The notes under the pieces are model-generated. The model was not told the DNA's origin. It searched no databases and saw only the letters and a list, made by a program, of their open reading frames with translations. Of a stretch of DNA of 64,000 bases, positions 63,053-64,000 are shown in pieces. Location of the stretch: positions 4,026,501 to 4,090,500 of the forward strand of contig NZ_CP087106.1 of NCBI RefSeq assembly GCF_028583545.1, in the 5' to 3' direction. Position 1 is the stretch's first letter, and the number at the start of each line of letters is the position of its first letter. The translations under genes and the position numbers were made by a program. This DNA comes from Methylobacterium sp. NMS14P. GTDB lineage: Bacteria; Pseudomonadota; Alphaproteobacteria; Rhizobiales; Beijerinckiaceae.

Positions 63053-63331
63053 ATGGCACGGCTCCCGATCCTGATCGGTCTGACGGCGCTCCTGCTGACG
63101 CAGGGGGCCGGAGCCGCGGATCTGCGGGAGGCCGCGCCCCTCGGCCGGTTCCGGGCGACCTGCGAGGATCTCGGGACTTTCTGCTTCGCCGACGCCTGCG
63201 GCGGCGATCAGATCGCGGCGGCCCAGGGCTGCCGGGCGCGCTGCCCGAGCGCGTCGATCGTCGAGGTCGTCCCGGCCGCCTGCCCGCTATCCGACGGTCG
63301 GCCCGTGACGATTCTCCGGCGCCGAGGCTGA
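63053..63331 (+). CDS. Small secreted cysteine-rich protein
   Basis: A 92-residue protein. A signal peptide (ARLPILIGLTALLLTQGAG, ending GAA near residue 23) is followed by about 70 residues with six Cys (RATCEDLGTFCFADACGGDQ, QGCRARCPSASI and VPAACPLSDG), which probably form disulfides. No recognised family. CGGAGAC lies upstream of the ATG at 63053; an upstream in-frame extension would hide the signal. Confidence 0.7.
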   Translation: MARLPILIGLTALLLTQGAGAADLREAAPLGRFRATCEDLGTFCFADACGGDQIAAAQGCRARCPSASIVEVVPAACPLSDGRPVTILRRRG

Positions 63332-63440
63332 GCCTCGGCCGCGGGTGGATTGCCGGGTGAAATATCGGACGTCCGCGGCAACGAAACGCGGACCGCGGCA
63401 TTGACCGTTTCGAACAGGTGAACAACGGGGACGCGGACAG

Positions 63441-63656
63441 ATGCTCGCGAACGCGCGCGATGCCCGCCGGAGCACGACGCTGACCAGCGATCTGCGCCCG
63501 CCCGAAGCGGGCCCGAACGCCGATCCCGTCCTGTACGGCGTCGCCGCCGGCTTGGCGGCCCTGTTTCCGCCGGTTGTGCCGCGATCGGAAGCCGCGCCCG
63601 AACCGCGCCGCGCCTCCGCGAGCAGCCGAGCGCCGGATACGACCGGCACGCGATAG
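63441..63656 (+). CDS. Small hypothetical protein
   Basis: A 71-residue protein from ATG 63441, with a weak ribosome site. The only hydrophobic stretch is VLYGVAAGLAALFPPVV near residues 30-46; the C-terminus is Pro/Arg/Ser-rich. Real-gene status is uncertain. Confidence 0.4.
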   Translation: MLANARDARRSTTLTSDLRPPEAGPNADPVLYGVAAGLAALFPPVVPRSEAAPEPRRASASSRAPDTTGTR

Positions 63657-63685
63657 AGCCCGGCCTGCCCGACGCGGACTCCGCC

Positions 63686-63850
63686 TCAGGCGGCGAGCCG
63701 GACGACGAGGAGGACCGTCGCCAGGAGCGGAACCGCCGCGGCGAGCCACAGGGCACCGGGATGAAAGCCGTCGGGCCCCGAGAAGCGCGAGGTCCGCGTC
63801 ACCGCGGGACGCAGGGGATCCCCGCGTCCGATCCCGATCCCGACTGGCAT
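63686..63850 (-). CDS. Small single-pass membrane protein (54 residues)
   Basis: Starts ATG at 63850 with GAGGAGG 6 bases upstream and ends TGA at 63686. The N-terminal 32 residues are Arg/Gly/Pro-rich and polar, and the C-terminal 22 form a helix (LWLAAAVPLLATVLLVVRLA). No recognised family. The strong ribosome site and the membrane segment support it. Confidence 0.6.
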   Translation of the reverse strand: MPVGIGIGRGDPLRPAVTRTSRFSGPDGFHPGALWLAAAVPLLATVLLVVRLAA

Positions 63851-63945
63851 CCGTGGCCTCCTCGATACGCGAGGAGTGAGCCTCGACGCCCATCAAGGGT
63901 GTCTGAATCGGCGGCCGTCTTCGTCCGGCGTGGTGAACCGGTCCT

Positions 63946-64000
63946 TAAAGGGCCCGGTCGAACTTCAGCTCGCCGTTCGGGCTCTTGAGCACGAGCTGCG
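63946..64000 (-). CDS. 3' end of a gene cut by the window end
   Basis: On the minus strand the frame reads QLVLKSPNGELKFDRAL followed by a TAA at 63946. Composition looks like real protein. Nothing upstream is visible, so the product is unknown. Confidence 0.35.

Overview
The window is high-GC (about 70%), densely coded alphaproteobacterial chromosome, most likely from Methylobacterium or a close relative. The evidence is a lanmodulin homologue with the exact EF-hand spacing of that family, a DUF6894 small protein, the glnK-amtB-tesB-ubiH neighbourhood, the cycM-kdsB-pheA neighbourhood, and dispersed palindromic repeats between genes. I saw no rRNA, tRNA, CRISPR array, transposase or phage module. 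It reads as ordinary core chromosome with small accessory patches.

Layout. 1-10.5 kb: myo-inositol-phosphate synthase (cut by the window start), a lytic transglycosylase, a metallo-hydrolase, an orphan peptide-type binding protein, lanmodulin, and several small genes (DUF6894, DUF2061, DUF1810, unknowns). 10.7-17.2 kb: a class A penicillin-binding protein with an unusual C-terminal domain, an HdeD-type membrane protein and an EmrAB-type efflux pair. 17.3-24.6 kb: the ffh-aroQ-rpsP-rimM block on the minus strand, then a coiled-coil protein, a candidate 190-nt minus-strand RNA carrying a 23-codon ORF with a full anti-16S Shine-Dalgarno, a Rieske oxygenase, an exported methyltransferase and trmD on the plus strand. 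24.8-30.7 kb: serC, amtB-glnK, tesB and a UbiH-type hydroxylase. 30.7-38.2 kb: an envelope/glycan patch (PAP2, acyltransferase, anchored cupin, two glycosyltransferases, one with about ten FD-x-x-WY repeats). 38.9-46.1 kb: a MoxR-DUF58-DUF4159-membrane protein cluster split by a palindromic repeat element. 46.2-51.1 kb: two YejA-type binding proteins and a YejB permease, without YejE or YejF. 51.1-57.1 kb: nsrR, two NsrR-type operators and hmp, an AraC/MFS divergent pair, a GNAT and a Bcr-type MFS. 57.3-64 kb: membrane cytochrome c, kdsB, pheA, a protein tyrosine phosphatase, a GNAT, pyrophosphatase, a gamma-carbonic-anhydrase-like protein and small genes.

How genes fit together. GlnK and AmtB form the nitrogen-sensing ammonium uptake pair. 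NsrR and Hmp form a nitric-oxide sensing and detoxification pair with the operators visible between them. Ffh, S16 and RimM serve translation and protein targeting. AroQ and PheA act at successive steps of phenylalanine synthesis from two separate sites. The most interesting items are the divergent lanmodulin, the minus-strand micro-ORF RNA at 21.4-21.7 kb, the PBP with a nuclease-like tail, the repeat-bearing glycosyltransferase, and the incomplete Yej transporter locus. None of these was tested by database search here.
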